64,000 nucleotides of DNA from Nemertoderma westbladi (Eukaryota; Xenacoelomorpha; Nemertodermatida; Nemertodermatidae). Positions 45,060 through 56,400 of the stretch are shown here, piece after piece; the stretch's first letter is position 1, and the number at the start of each line of letters is the position of its first letter. Both the position numbers and the translations under genes were made by a program. The notes under the pieces were generated by a model that saw nothing but the letters and a program-made list of their open reading frames with translations, had not been told where the DNA came from and did no database searches. The stretch lies in NCBI GenBank assembly GCA_032718475.1, contig JAUCBJ010008813.1:62001-126000 (forward strand), read 5' to 3'.

Positions 45060-47205
45060 ACAGATGTTGTACGGAAATTTCCTTGTTACTGTCAGAAATA
45101 ATGATTTATTTTGAACTTTGAAGTGGAATTGGATTAAAAATCTATTGTACTTGCGTTTATGGATAATTATATAAAATCTTAGTTGTTTCATTAAAAATCA
45201 TCATATCTATTAATTTGCATGGAATTATTAATTTCACACTTCAAATCACCGGACGACATAATTTCCAACCTTATATCGCAGTGCGACATTATTTCTCAGT
45301 ATGTCCGCTACGCCATACGTTTACGATATATGTCGCAGTTACGTCACCGCGTTAGATTATTACCATTACACTAAAAATTCTGAAATTAATGTGATTCGAA
45401 CCAACGACCCTTCCATTCACAACCCTGCGTAATATCCACTACAATACTTTGGTACGATATAAATGGCTCAATAACAGAAAAGTAGCCAAAAAAGAAAAAC
45501 AAGAAAAAAATGTAAATTAAAAAAAAATTAAAAAAAATTAGCATTATCCCAGTTCTACTGAATAAAATTTCATGAAATAAAATGTTAAAGGTAGACTTTT
45601 TTTCATCAGCAATCAAGGAAACAATATTTGACACGGAAAACGTGATTATTTGAAAAAATGTGTAGTTAATAAATAAGTAGTTGTAGTTTCTATCAGAAGG
45701 ATATACCAAATGAAAACTGAAAATTTGTCTTTAATTAAAAGAAGAAAAACATCACAATTTCTAGATGTAATACCTAGCGCGCAGGGGGTTCTAGAACACA
45801 TTATTTTCTACTACACCCCTAATATGCCCCCAATGGAAAAAATATAATATTATCAATTATTGTGGTTACAGAATACATTATTGCTGTTGTAAGTATCTGA
45901 AACTTCTCATATATTTCATTTATTATGTGTTGAACTATTTCGATATCTATCGGTTAGAAAACCAGCCACTATTTGTTTATAATACACTAATCGCATATTC
46001 ATCATTGTTAATTTATCGGATATGCAGATCAAAGTCGAAATGTCCAAATGACAAAATAACTCTTAATATCTTAATTAAATTCAATATCAATATTAATGTC
46101 TGAAATCACCATAAATGTTTGTTCTAGTTTTAATTAATTAAGGAAGTTAAGTAAATTAGCACTTATTGTGCCCTGAACAGATAAATTTGATACGCGAACA
46201 ACCTAAGAAGGAGTGGTTGTTATCACCATGCTATACAGGTGGTGTTTAATACATTTAAATATATTACCTAACAGCAACATTCATATTACATATTGTACAT
46301 ATTGTATGGGAACTGCAAAAAGTGTAAAATTTGTAGGGAATCATTTTTTATTGGATCAATTAAATTTATTTTTAATTTCCTCAAACGCCGAATTTCTCTA
46401 AGGACAAAAAAGTAGAAAACGTTTAAACGAAAAATCAAAAAATGTCACACACACAAATCAGAAGTATGCCTACAGATAACACCAAACTTTAGCTTTCAAT
46501 TAATTGCCTATACAGATGTAAATCAGTCCATTGGTGTTACAGTATCTATTTACAGTTAGTTAAAGGATAGATAGGTTTACCGGAGTTTCCATAAAAACTG
46601 AAAGCAATTTCAGTTATACGTAAATTTATTATGTTTTGTAAAAAAAAATTTTTTTGGGGGGCGGGGGTTGTGTACCTGAATAAAGATACTGCATTCCAGT
46701 TATGTTACAAATATCACTCAAATTTTTATTTATTGAGATATTTCCAATAAATTTGGTTTATTTAACCTCATTTTGAGGTGCATTACATTAAGGTTTTTAC
46801 AACCATTAATTTTCTTTCACAATAAATAACCTACAGACAACAACTTTGCCTTGAAACAGCATAATATGAATCTTTGTAACCTTTTTACATATTATTATTA
46901 TTAAAAAATTATCAATGCGTCCAAAAACTGAAAACTTCAGCTTCTTGGGATAGGGTCCAATATTAATTTATTTTTATTGCTTTGATTTGTTTTTACTCAA
47001 TTTCGCACTGAGCCACTTTCCACTATGACCCGGTATCACATTCCAAACTTTTTGGAAATCGACCACTACTACTTATGCAGGGCGAGAGCAATATGCTGAC
47101 CTGTAAACTGGGAAAAATATTAAAAATAAATGGTTAGAATTTAAATTAAACGAACAACATTATTTTCTATAATTTAAATTAGGATATATTTTGTGCTGAT
47201 ATATA
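45060..47205. other. Intergenic stretch with a tRNA-like SINE fragment
   Basis: No supported gene. On the minus strand at 45391-45465, GGTTCGAATCAC preceded by TTGTAGTGGATATTACGC resembles the B- and A-boxes of a tRNA-derived SINE. The rest is AT-rich, with short ORFs that have no family features. Confidence 0.5.
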
Positions 47206-48345
47206 ATGGATCTTATACCACTAGAATCTACGTCCACCTCACCAAACGATCCCAGTTACTACAATGTCCCTTCGGTTGTTAAGGAATCAAGTTACTACAA
47301 CATTCCGTCGAATTATGAAATCTCTACAGAAATAAAAAAGGAGCCAGTTATTGATTATCGCGATACCGTTAATGTGTCTGAGGAATCTAGCGTAAAAGCT
47401 AACGGGTCTGGAAGTTATGATCAGGACAATGTTGAAGATCCACAATTAGGGTTTATCGAGTATTTTATAACAAAATGTAAAGAAGAAACGATGGAGTTGA
47501 AAGTGAAACCCTGGAAGACTATAATGGTAGGCCTTATAGTTCTGATAATTCTTTATGTAATTGGCATGGCAACAATCATTGTTAGATTGAGAAGTGATAA
47601 CAATGATATCCTTGATAAAATAACAAAGCAAAGGGAAGTCTTTAATGAAGAAATCAAATTACAAGAAAGTTTATTTATTGATAAACTTGAGAAGCAAAAG
47701 AATCAATTAATAAGAAGTCTATTGTGTCCCAATTCACAATCAAATAATTCGGTTAATTTCTACAACAGTCCAATTGGACTACATGGGTTGATCCGATGTG
47801 ATACTTATGGGCCTAACGGACCGTGGTTGCTTATACAGCGTAGAAAAGATGGGCATGTGAATTTCTATCGAGACTGGGCTGATTATACAGCCGGATTTGG
47901 GGATATTCAGAATGAATTCTGGTTGGGTTTAGATAAAATACATAAACTGTCTAAATGTGGTGTTTCGTTAAGAATTGACATGTGGTTGAATGGAATTAGT
48001 AAATATGCGGAATATTCTTCTTTCCGAATCGAAAATGCTTCAACGAATTACTCATTGGCTATATCGGGTTACTATGGTGACGCTGGTGATTCTATAATAG
48101 TTGGCAGCCCAGATGATGATGCATATCTTACTGGGCAACCCTTCAGTACTAAAGACAAGGACCATGACTCATGGGACGACGGCAACTGTGCCGCCACGTA
48201 CAAAGGGGCCTGGTGGTACAATAACTGTAGCAATTCGAGTCCTAATGGCGTGTACGGTGGGTGGAGTAATGGTAAAGGTCTTCTTTGGCTGCCCTGGACA
48301 AACAAGTTAGACAAAGTTGAAATAAAACTAAAAATAAACTTGTAA
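47206..48345 (+). CDS. Type II membrane protein with extracellular fibrinogen C-terminal domain
   Basis: 379 residues in one coding exon. There is no signal peptide; a cytoplasmic tail of ~104 residues precedes one transmembrane helix (about 105-127, IMVGLIVLIILYVIGMATII). A short charged coiled-coil stalk (130-172) and a fibrinogen-related domain (about 190-378) follow. Domain hallmarks are NGPWLLIQRRKDG, FYRDWADYTAGFG, NEFWLGL, the calcium loop DKDHDSWDDGNCA, and the C328-C341 pair around KGAWWYNNC. FIBCD1 and similar proteins have this order and bind acetylated sugars as pattern receptors, so a recognition or adhesion role is inferred. The tail has a duplicated Tyr motif, SYYNVPS and SYYNIPS, near residues 17-36, a candidate phosphotyrosine docking site. 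A 5' UTR intron is possible (TTAAATTAG near 47181). Confidence 0.94.
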   Translation: MDLIPLESTSTSPNDPSYYNVPSVVKESSYYNIPSNYEISTEIKKEPVIDYRDTVNVSEESSVKANGSGSYDQDNVEDPQLGFIEYFITKCKEETMELKVKPWKTIMVGLIVLIILYVIGMATIIVRLRSDNNDILDKITKQREVFNEEIKLQESLFIDKLEKQKNQLIRSLLCPNSQSNNSVNFYNSPIGLHGLIRCDTYGPNGPWLLIQRRKDGHVNFYRDWADYTAGFGDIQNEFWLGLDKIHKLSKCGVSLRIDMWLNGISKYAEYSSFRIENASTNYSLAISGYYGDAGDSIIVGSPDDDAYLTGQPFSTKDKDHDSWDDGNCAATYKGAWWYNNCSNSSPNGVYGGWSNGKGLLWLPWTNKLDKVEIKLKINL

Positions 48346-48555
48346 TCGCAATTCGATTCAAATTAATGTATTTTAATTTCCAGACTACCCGTCTATAAAG
48401 TTGCACATTTATGAACCTTAATGTTACCTAACGCATTTACTACGGAGTTATTCACTATATTTAATTAAATTAATAACAAAACATGCTGGAAGATACAACT
48501 AACGGTTTCACACCAAGAAGGGACTACTATGAGGCCGTGTTAGAGGGATACTGTA

Positions 48556-48915
48556 TGGCACAGCTGTCGGTTTAGTACAGCAACAGCTGTCGTTCTCGAA
48601 CGAAACTTTTCGAGCAACAGCTGTCGGTTTCGTACGAAACGTTACGAACAACAGCTGTCTGTTTCGTACTAAACGTTTATAGTAACAGCTGTCTGTTTCG
48701 TACTAAACGTTTATAGTAACAGATGTCGGTTTAGTACGAAACTTTACGAGCAACAGCTGTCGGTTTAGTACGAAACTTTTCGAGACAGCTGTCGGTTTCG
48801 TACGAAACTTTTCGAGACAGCTGTCGGTTTCGTACGAAACTTTTCGAGACAGCTGTCGGTTTCGTACGAAACTTTTCGAACTACAGCTGTCTGAACTTTT
48901 CGATTAACAGCTATC
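48556..48915. repeat. Minisatellite with repeated CAGCTG E-boxes
   Basis: About 11 units of 28-36 bp, consensus ACAGCTGTCGGTTTCGTACGAAACTTTTCGAG. Ten or so carry CAGCTG, and TTTCGTACGAAA is a perfect palindrome. It begins ~210 bp after the fibrinogen-domain gene. Confidence 0.92.
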
Positions 48916-49334
48916 GGCGTTTCTGAAAAAGAAAGTTTCGTCTACGGTGGCCAATTGAGAGTATTCCACGGCTCAATTACTTTATATCTTCATGCAAACA
49001 GGATGACTTCTTCTCAATTCTACATTGCCTTTATATTTTTACCTTATTGAATTATTGATTTCGCTACCGGTATATCAACTGAATCCTGAATCTTAAATAG
49101 GAATTTGTATGGGGGAGGTGAATAGTAATTACTCAGGGGGAATATATTGAACTTGGGGTTTTGGTTCCATTAGTCAAAACATCCAGACATAACAAACTAA
49201 TTGAATATTCTCATATCCTTTTTTACAAATCAAACTGATCGCCTGGACATAAAAGCCACAAACATCCCCCAACAAACACCCTACCCTTCCCCAAACCACC
49301 AGACCCTTGTTCACCCCCCCCCCCCCCCCCCCCC

Positions 49335-50110
49335 CCAATAAAGAACCCCATCTACACCCCAACCCTAACCCCACCCCCACCCACACCTCACTACTCCCCC
49401 ATACCGCCACACCCCTGTCCCACCCCCTCAAACAAAGACCCCCACAAACACCCCAATCCGCACCCCCACCCACACCTCTCTACTCCCCCATACCGCCACA
49501 CCCCTGTCCCACCCACCCCCTCAAACAAAGACCCCCACAAACACCCCAATCCGCACCCCCACTCACACCTCACTACTCCCCCATACCGCCACACCCCTGT
49601 CCCACCCACCCCCTCAAACAAAGACCCCCACAAACACCCCAATCCGCACCCCCACCCACACCTCTCTACTCCCCCATACCGCCACACCCCTGTCCCACCC
49701 ACCCCCTCAAACAAAGACCCCCACAAACACCCCAATCCGCGCCCCCACCCACACCTCTCTACTCCCCCATACCGCCACACCCCTGTCCCAACCACCCCCT
49801 CAAACAAAGACCCCCACAAACACCCCAATCCGCACCCCCACCCACACCTCTATACTCCCCCATACCGCCACACCCCTGTCCCACCCACCCCCTCAAACAA
49901 AGACCCCCACAAACACCCCAATCCGCACCCCCACTCACACCTCACTACTCCCCCATACCGCCACACCCCTGTCCCACCCACCCCCTCAAACAGAGACCCC
50001 CACAAACACCCCGATCCGCACCACCACTCACACCTCACTACTCCCCCATACCGCCACACCCCTGACCCACCCACCCCCTCAAACAAAGAACCCCATCTGC
50101 ACCCCCACGC
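49335..50110. repeat. Minisatellite, 93-bp unit
   Basis: AATCCGCACCCCCAC recurs at 49455, 49548, 49641, 49734, 49827, 49920 and (ATCCG variant) 50013, always 93 bp apart. Since 93 is 31 codons, an open frame of 252 codons results; it is Pro/Thr-rich and has no other gene features. A C run (49313-49335) precedes it. It is downstream of the stop codon of the minus-strand gene. Confidence 0.96.
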
Positions 50111-50277
50111 CACCCCCCTTTCTTTACAATTTCGTAAAGTAAGGATAATGTGAATAAACCATAAATAATTGTTGCGTTTGTAATATTTTCTATAGAAAAT
50201 ATCCATTAATTTGCGAAGACCCTAAATTAAAATTATAAAACTAAAATAACAAAACCAAATGTAATAATGGTCGATCT

Positions 50278-50446
50278 CTAGTCCTTCCCCCCTACAGCCT
50301 CCTCCCACTGTTTAGCCAGACTACGTCGCTTCTGTCGCAGTAAGCTTCCTGTACTCCGCACTCTCGGTTCCATCACTACTTGTTGCCCAGCAACCGGGGG
50401 ACTCATACTTACGAACCCGCTGGTGTCCTGAGAACTTGTTCCCGAC
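50278..50446 (-). CDS. Unknown scaffold-like gene, last coding exon
   Basis: The acceptor TTTTTGTGCAG gives a G completing Arg after LEDT. It encodes SGTSSQDTSGFVSMSPPV, then VMEPRVRSTGSLLRQKRRSL and AKQWEEAVGGKD, ending at TAG. Confidence 0.8.
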
Positions 50447-53400
50447 CTGCACAAAAATAAGACGACGATTTAAAATTGTGTCGGTGCGTTCAGCAACATT
50501 TCATTATGATCCCATTTTATAACAAAAAAACGATAATCATGATGATTTTATTTATGTTAACGTATCATATTATTAACATCCAAGATTAAAGCAATTTAAA
50601 CACAAAGAATCTAAAAAAAATGAGTTTCCCGAAATTATTGTGGTGATTTAATTTTCCGCTTTATTTGAGATGCAGTTGTGTGGCGAGCAACGAGTTAAGC
50701 GAGCTTAGCATACCGGTATCACCGTTTCATACATTGCCTGTCTGCCGGTCGATCTATTTTTAGGCGGTATTTTTACATCTCATGGTACACATCAAGTATG
50801 AAATAGGATTTAGGAAGGGTTACTGACGTGTTCTCCAGCCTGCCGGTTGAGGGTGCTTAGGCAAGCGGTGGTACACGTATGATACGCTACTGTAGCTTAT
50901 TGGAAGTCCGAACGAACGTTTCCGCTCATCCTGTTTAAATTATCGAATTTTAGAAAACATTTTATATAGTCTATACTGTAGATCTATTCAATTAATTATA
51001 TTCATTATGTTTTTAGCTCAGGCTAATAAACAGAGGCGGCGCAAGGGGGGGGGGGGGGGTTATATTAAATATATACAGCAATTACAATAAGCAATAACTT
51101 TCATAACTCTCCATCCCCAACATTTACCTGGCCAATGGCGGGTCCTTGGGGGAGTGGGGGGGGGGGTATATTATATCAGTTCTGAGCTTGACCTGGTCAT
51201 AATAAGTTCACATGTTCACTGTTCACATAGAAGTGAACAGTGGTGTAGCACCTACACAGCTGCTACAGTACAAGGCTAAATATAGTTGGAATAGGGGTGA
51301 TGTAAATTAGGCACCCCGACGAGTTTTACGAGTTTTACAGAAACGACGTAGACGATTAGAAACTGGCTAACGAAGTGCGAGACTGCAGGATTCCTTTGAG
51401 AGGACTCAGTGAGAGTGAATACCCAAATACTTTTGATTAATAAATTAATTTATTAATTAATTACATCTTATGGAGATTATATCTTTCCTAACCTGCGTAT
51501 CGCTCTTCTTACAATTTCAGTTTTCATTGCAGTAAACTTAAATTAATAGTAAATTATTACCTGCGTACTACAACTACAATGTCAGAGAAACGGTTGTCAG
51601 AACTAGCCCTTCTTAGTATAGAGTCAGAAACATTAGATAACTTAGAATTATATGTATTAATAATTATCGAATTAGCTTCACTCAAATCACATATAAGTTA
51701 TTTTATAAATAGACATACTTTTTTAAAATAATTATTATACTCATAAAATTGGCACTCTCTCATTTTTGTGTAATTTTTGTTGGGGCGGGGGGGGGGGGGG
51801 GGGGGGGGCTCTCAATTCGCTGTGCCCCTGCTAATAATTGCAATATTAAGTTAGTAAAATAGTCATTGCAAACGTCTATTTATTATACTTCGCCCTTATA
51901 AACAATTTCGTAAACATTGTAAGTGATTTGATATATAGAATATAACATTGTGTCTCATTGTTTCCCCCAAGCTTGACACCAGAACAAAGCCGCCTCCGCT
52001 TGGCAGGACATTGTATTGCTTTCGTCATTGACAATTGATTGTGGACAATCTTGTGCTTTGGCAACCCCATGGAGCAAATAAGCATGGTGGACAGCCCTAT
52101 GACGTTTCGTGAGACGCTTCTTAAAGGCCATTGGCCTTGAAGATGCGGATGATCTCGCGAAATGTCATGGGGGATAGGGAAGTTGTGGCGGCGCAATGTT
52201 TGATCGACAAGCCGGCATAGCATTCTTAAAAATGCAGCTGCAATGCAGCATGCCGATCCCAGTAGTAGTAGATATATAGAATCTAAACATTCAAGACAAC
52301 ATTGGAATTTGTATTTAGGGATTACGACTAGGTGTAGCCCCAGCCATACCGGCCAGCCCAACGAGAGATTCATAACTAATTTACCTCGTATCTTCCAGAC
52401 TATCGGTTCCCCCAGGTGCACCACTTTGGGACTTCCTCGGAGAGACTCGTTTAGGTAAACCATCCGACTTCGTTGTCGTGGCAGATACTTTAGTAGACGT
52501 TGTAGATTCTGTAGACGAAGGATTCTTTGACTTTGTTGTTGAGATGGATGGAGTACCATCGCTGATTATTGGCGCTTTTATTCCGCGCGAAGAGATTGAT
52601 GGATTAGTTTTTTGGTTATTTGTAGCGGTTTTTAACGGTTTAAAACGCTGACGGAACTTTGAATCGCGGATTAGAGGAAGTTCATCTACGTTGTCGAGAA
52701 CGTCACCAGTGTTGTCCACCGTCTCAACGGCCTCCGACTCATCGATAAACTCGCGACTTTTCCTCAGCTCGCTTTCCTTCTCCTCGGCTTCCTCCATCTC
52801 TTTCCTCATGATGCTCCGCCCACTTAATTTCCGTTTTACTGTGGAAAATAAAAAACGGCGTTTAGAACTAAACCGCAATTCACTAGAATTCGATAAAAGA
52901 GCATAATAAGATAATATATATACTATTATATAATAATAATAATAATAATAATATTTAATCATTTGTATAGCGCCAACGTTACCGGTAGTATTCTATGGCG
53001 CTAATCAGAGTTAGGTTAGTCAATTTAAATAATCAGAGGACTAATATCAGAGCATAATATATACACTATCGGTATTATAGAGAGCATAGAGAATGATTTC
53101 AGAAATCGGAAAAAAACATCAGCCAATGGAATCCCATCCAAAGCGTTCCATTAGAACCAACAAAAACTCAATAAAGTTTAAGAATACCTGCGGTGTAATT
53201 GGTGAGATTTCGCAGTAGACGACTTTTTAAATCCTAGTAATAAAAATTCTGACGGATATTGTGGGGTCATTTGACCACATTATTCAAGGAGATAGTGTAT
53301 ATTAGATACCTGGGTTCCGTTTTGTCCTTTTCATTTGGCGGACCCATTCTGGTGTTTTTTCGTCCTCTGATGAATTCTCCCTACCAACAGTGTTCAATTT

Positions 53401-56400
53401 CTTATTGGTTGCAGCGTCATTGGTTGCCCCAGAAACACTTCCTACCGAATTTTTTGGCTTGTATGTTAACTTCGCCTGAAATAAAATCATTATATTCAAA
53501 TATTACAAATAAAATTAATCAAAATTATGGGCATTTAAAAAATTACGTCAGCCAACACTCAACCCAACACTCCCCCCAACACTCCACCCAACACTCCACC
53601 CAACACTCCACCCAACACTCCACCCAACACTCCATCCAATACTCCACCCAACACTCCACCCAACACTCCACCCAATACTCCACCCAACACTCTACCCAAC
53701 ACTCCACTAAACACTCCACCCAACACTCCATCCAATACTCCAAGCAACACTCTATCCTACACTATATCTGACTCCACCAACACTCCACCCAACACTCCAC
53801 CCAACACTCCACCCAATACTCCATCCAATACTCCACCCAACACTCCACCCAACACTCCACCCAACACTCCACCCAACACTCCACCCAACACTCCACCCAA
53901 CACTCTACCCAACACTCCACTAAACACTCCACCCAACACTCCATCCAATACTCCAAGCAACACTCTATCCTACACTATATCTGAAACTCCACCCAACACT
54001 CCACCCAACACTCCACCCAACACTACATCCAATACTCCATCCAACACTCCACCCAACACTCCACCCAACACTCTACCCAACACTCCACCCAACACTCCAT
54101 CCAATACTCCATGCAGCACTCTATTCCACACACTATATCTGAAACTCCATCCTACACTCATTCAAACAATCCATTGAACACTCCAGCTATCATTCCACCC
54201 AACATTCCACCCAACACTCCACCCAACACTCCATCCAACACTCCACCCAACACTCCACCCAACACTGCACCCAACACTCCACCAAACACTCCACCCAACA
54301 CTCCACCCAACACTCCACCCAACACTCCATCCAACACTCCACCCAACACTCCACCCAACACTGCACCCAACACTCCACCCAACACTCCATCCAACACTCC
54401 ACCCAACACTCCAACCAACACTCCATCCAACACTCCATCTAACACTCCATATAACACTCCACCTAACACTCCATCCAACACTCAAGACATTTATTAAGGA
54501 TATGGATTGCTAGCCTCTTGCATTGTTCTGTTAACCTGACCTTTACAGGTTGCGTAGCAACCTCCATCGGACTATAAATTTTATCTTTCGCAGATCCTCG
54601 GAGTTTGAAGTTGTTCAACGCACTTTTTGCACCGGAAAATATCGGCGGTATTTGGATCTAAAATAAAATAAAAAACAAGGAAAATTAAGTAAGGAATAGA
54701 GAATGTGCAGAATCTGAAATTCTATGTAAATTACCAGTATAATGGTACCAGTATAATAAATAAAAATAAAATATTAAAAATAAATTAATTAGACCTTTGG
54801 TTTCTGTGGCAACGTCGGTACTGAGTTCCTTCTATTATTCCAGACATTTCCTCTGTCTTCTTTGTTTTTCGTCAACAATTGATTAACCAGAGGTTTTGAA
54901 GGAAAAAGTCCTGCATAAAAATGGTAAATAGGTTCTGCATGTCATATTATAGTTAACTAAAAGGTACATTTAGTCCTACACATATTAAATATTTACTCGA
55001 AAGAAAAGAATCATTTGAACAAAATCGCCAACTCTTCATTAAAGAAAATTATTTGAAAAAAGAAAGATCATCCGGTTTTATTGGCTATTCAGTAGATAAT
55101 AAAAAGTTGTTAAAGAGAAGAGTAAATAACTCTTATAATTTGTAATAACAGACAATAAATGTTTGTATTTCAGTGTTGAAACAATAGAAGTAAAATCACC
55201 TGTATGCGAAGTATCCGATCCATTAGCAACCAAGAACTCGTTCTGCAACTTAGTTCGAACTCCGATCTCTAGTTGAGCCATCTCCCTATCGGTAGCCACG
55301 GCGTGCTCCCGTTGTAATTGGAGTCGGATCTCCTTATCGACGATGGATGTCGGAACTCTGTCGTCTGCGGGAGAGAAACTCCTCTCCGCCTCATCGTCGT
55401 CGCTAAGCTCCGGAGTCCTTAGCAACGGGGTGCTGAAAGCCGGAAGGTCCGGGTCGTTTATTATCGTCTGTTCGAAAAATAAATTGCGATCCAACTTCGG
55501 GATCATCGAGAGATCGAGAACGGGACACGGGAGGGAAGATCGCTTCTTCTGTTTCCTGAACGAGGAAACGAACTTTGGTTTCATAGGCCAATCTGGTGAC
55601 TCACTTCTCGGTGTTGATTTCTTCTTTACATTAGTTTTAACATTTTTGGTTGACTTTTCAGCTTCAGATCTTAATTCTTGGATAACTTCCGGTGGCTTCT
55701 TGCGCTTTTCAACTGCTTCACATGTTTCCGACTTACTGGTTAATCTTGACCCCATAGAAACATTATTTACGTCAGCTTCAGATGGAGAAACAACACATTG
55801 TTGTAAATTGTTTTGTACGTCAATCTTCAACAAGTCGTGAGCAATACCAGGTAGTTTCGAAGTTTCAAGTGTAACAATGCTAGTAATATCTGGAATAATA
55901 TCACGTGGTGCGTTGAATGATGGAATGTCTGTTTCACTTGTGCGCAAGTTGCTGGTTTCCTGTGAACTATTGTTCCATATTTCCACGGCCTCAAAACAAA
56001 CATTACCACCTTTATTGATATCGGATTGGCTCATATTTTTAGAGTTCATATTTTCCAAACTATCTTCTTCTATTCCGCTCCTAATATCCTTATTAGGAGG
56101 CCGTTGTAATGCTGCTTTAGTAACTTCTTCTATGAATTTTTCAGCGTACTCTCTCCATTTGCTGTAAGATTTGTTTGTAAAGCTATCTAAGATATTGCTA
56201 ACATTAACAACATTGAGACCACTAGAGGATTGTCCGCTCTGGGAACCAATGGAATCTATAGACATTGCACATGTTGAAGCCTGATTGGTAATATCGACAT
56301 CGCGAAAATTATTAAAAGCGTTCCGTAGAGATGAATTGATCGCAGAATTAGCACTTATATTAGGCGCATTCATCGCAGAATTGGAATCACCACTTAGCGA

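Noticed and set aside
53259-54497. Several ORFs of 60-170 codons on both strands
   Set aside because: They come from the 12-bp minisatellite within an intron of the minus-strand gene. The 53302-53499 minus ORF is real only as exon 53310-53475.
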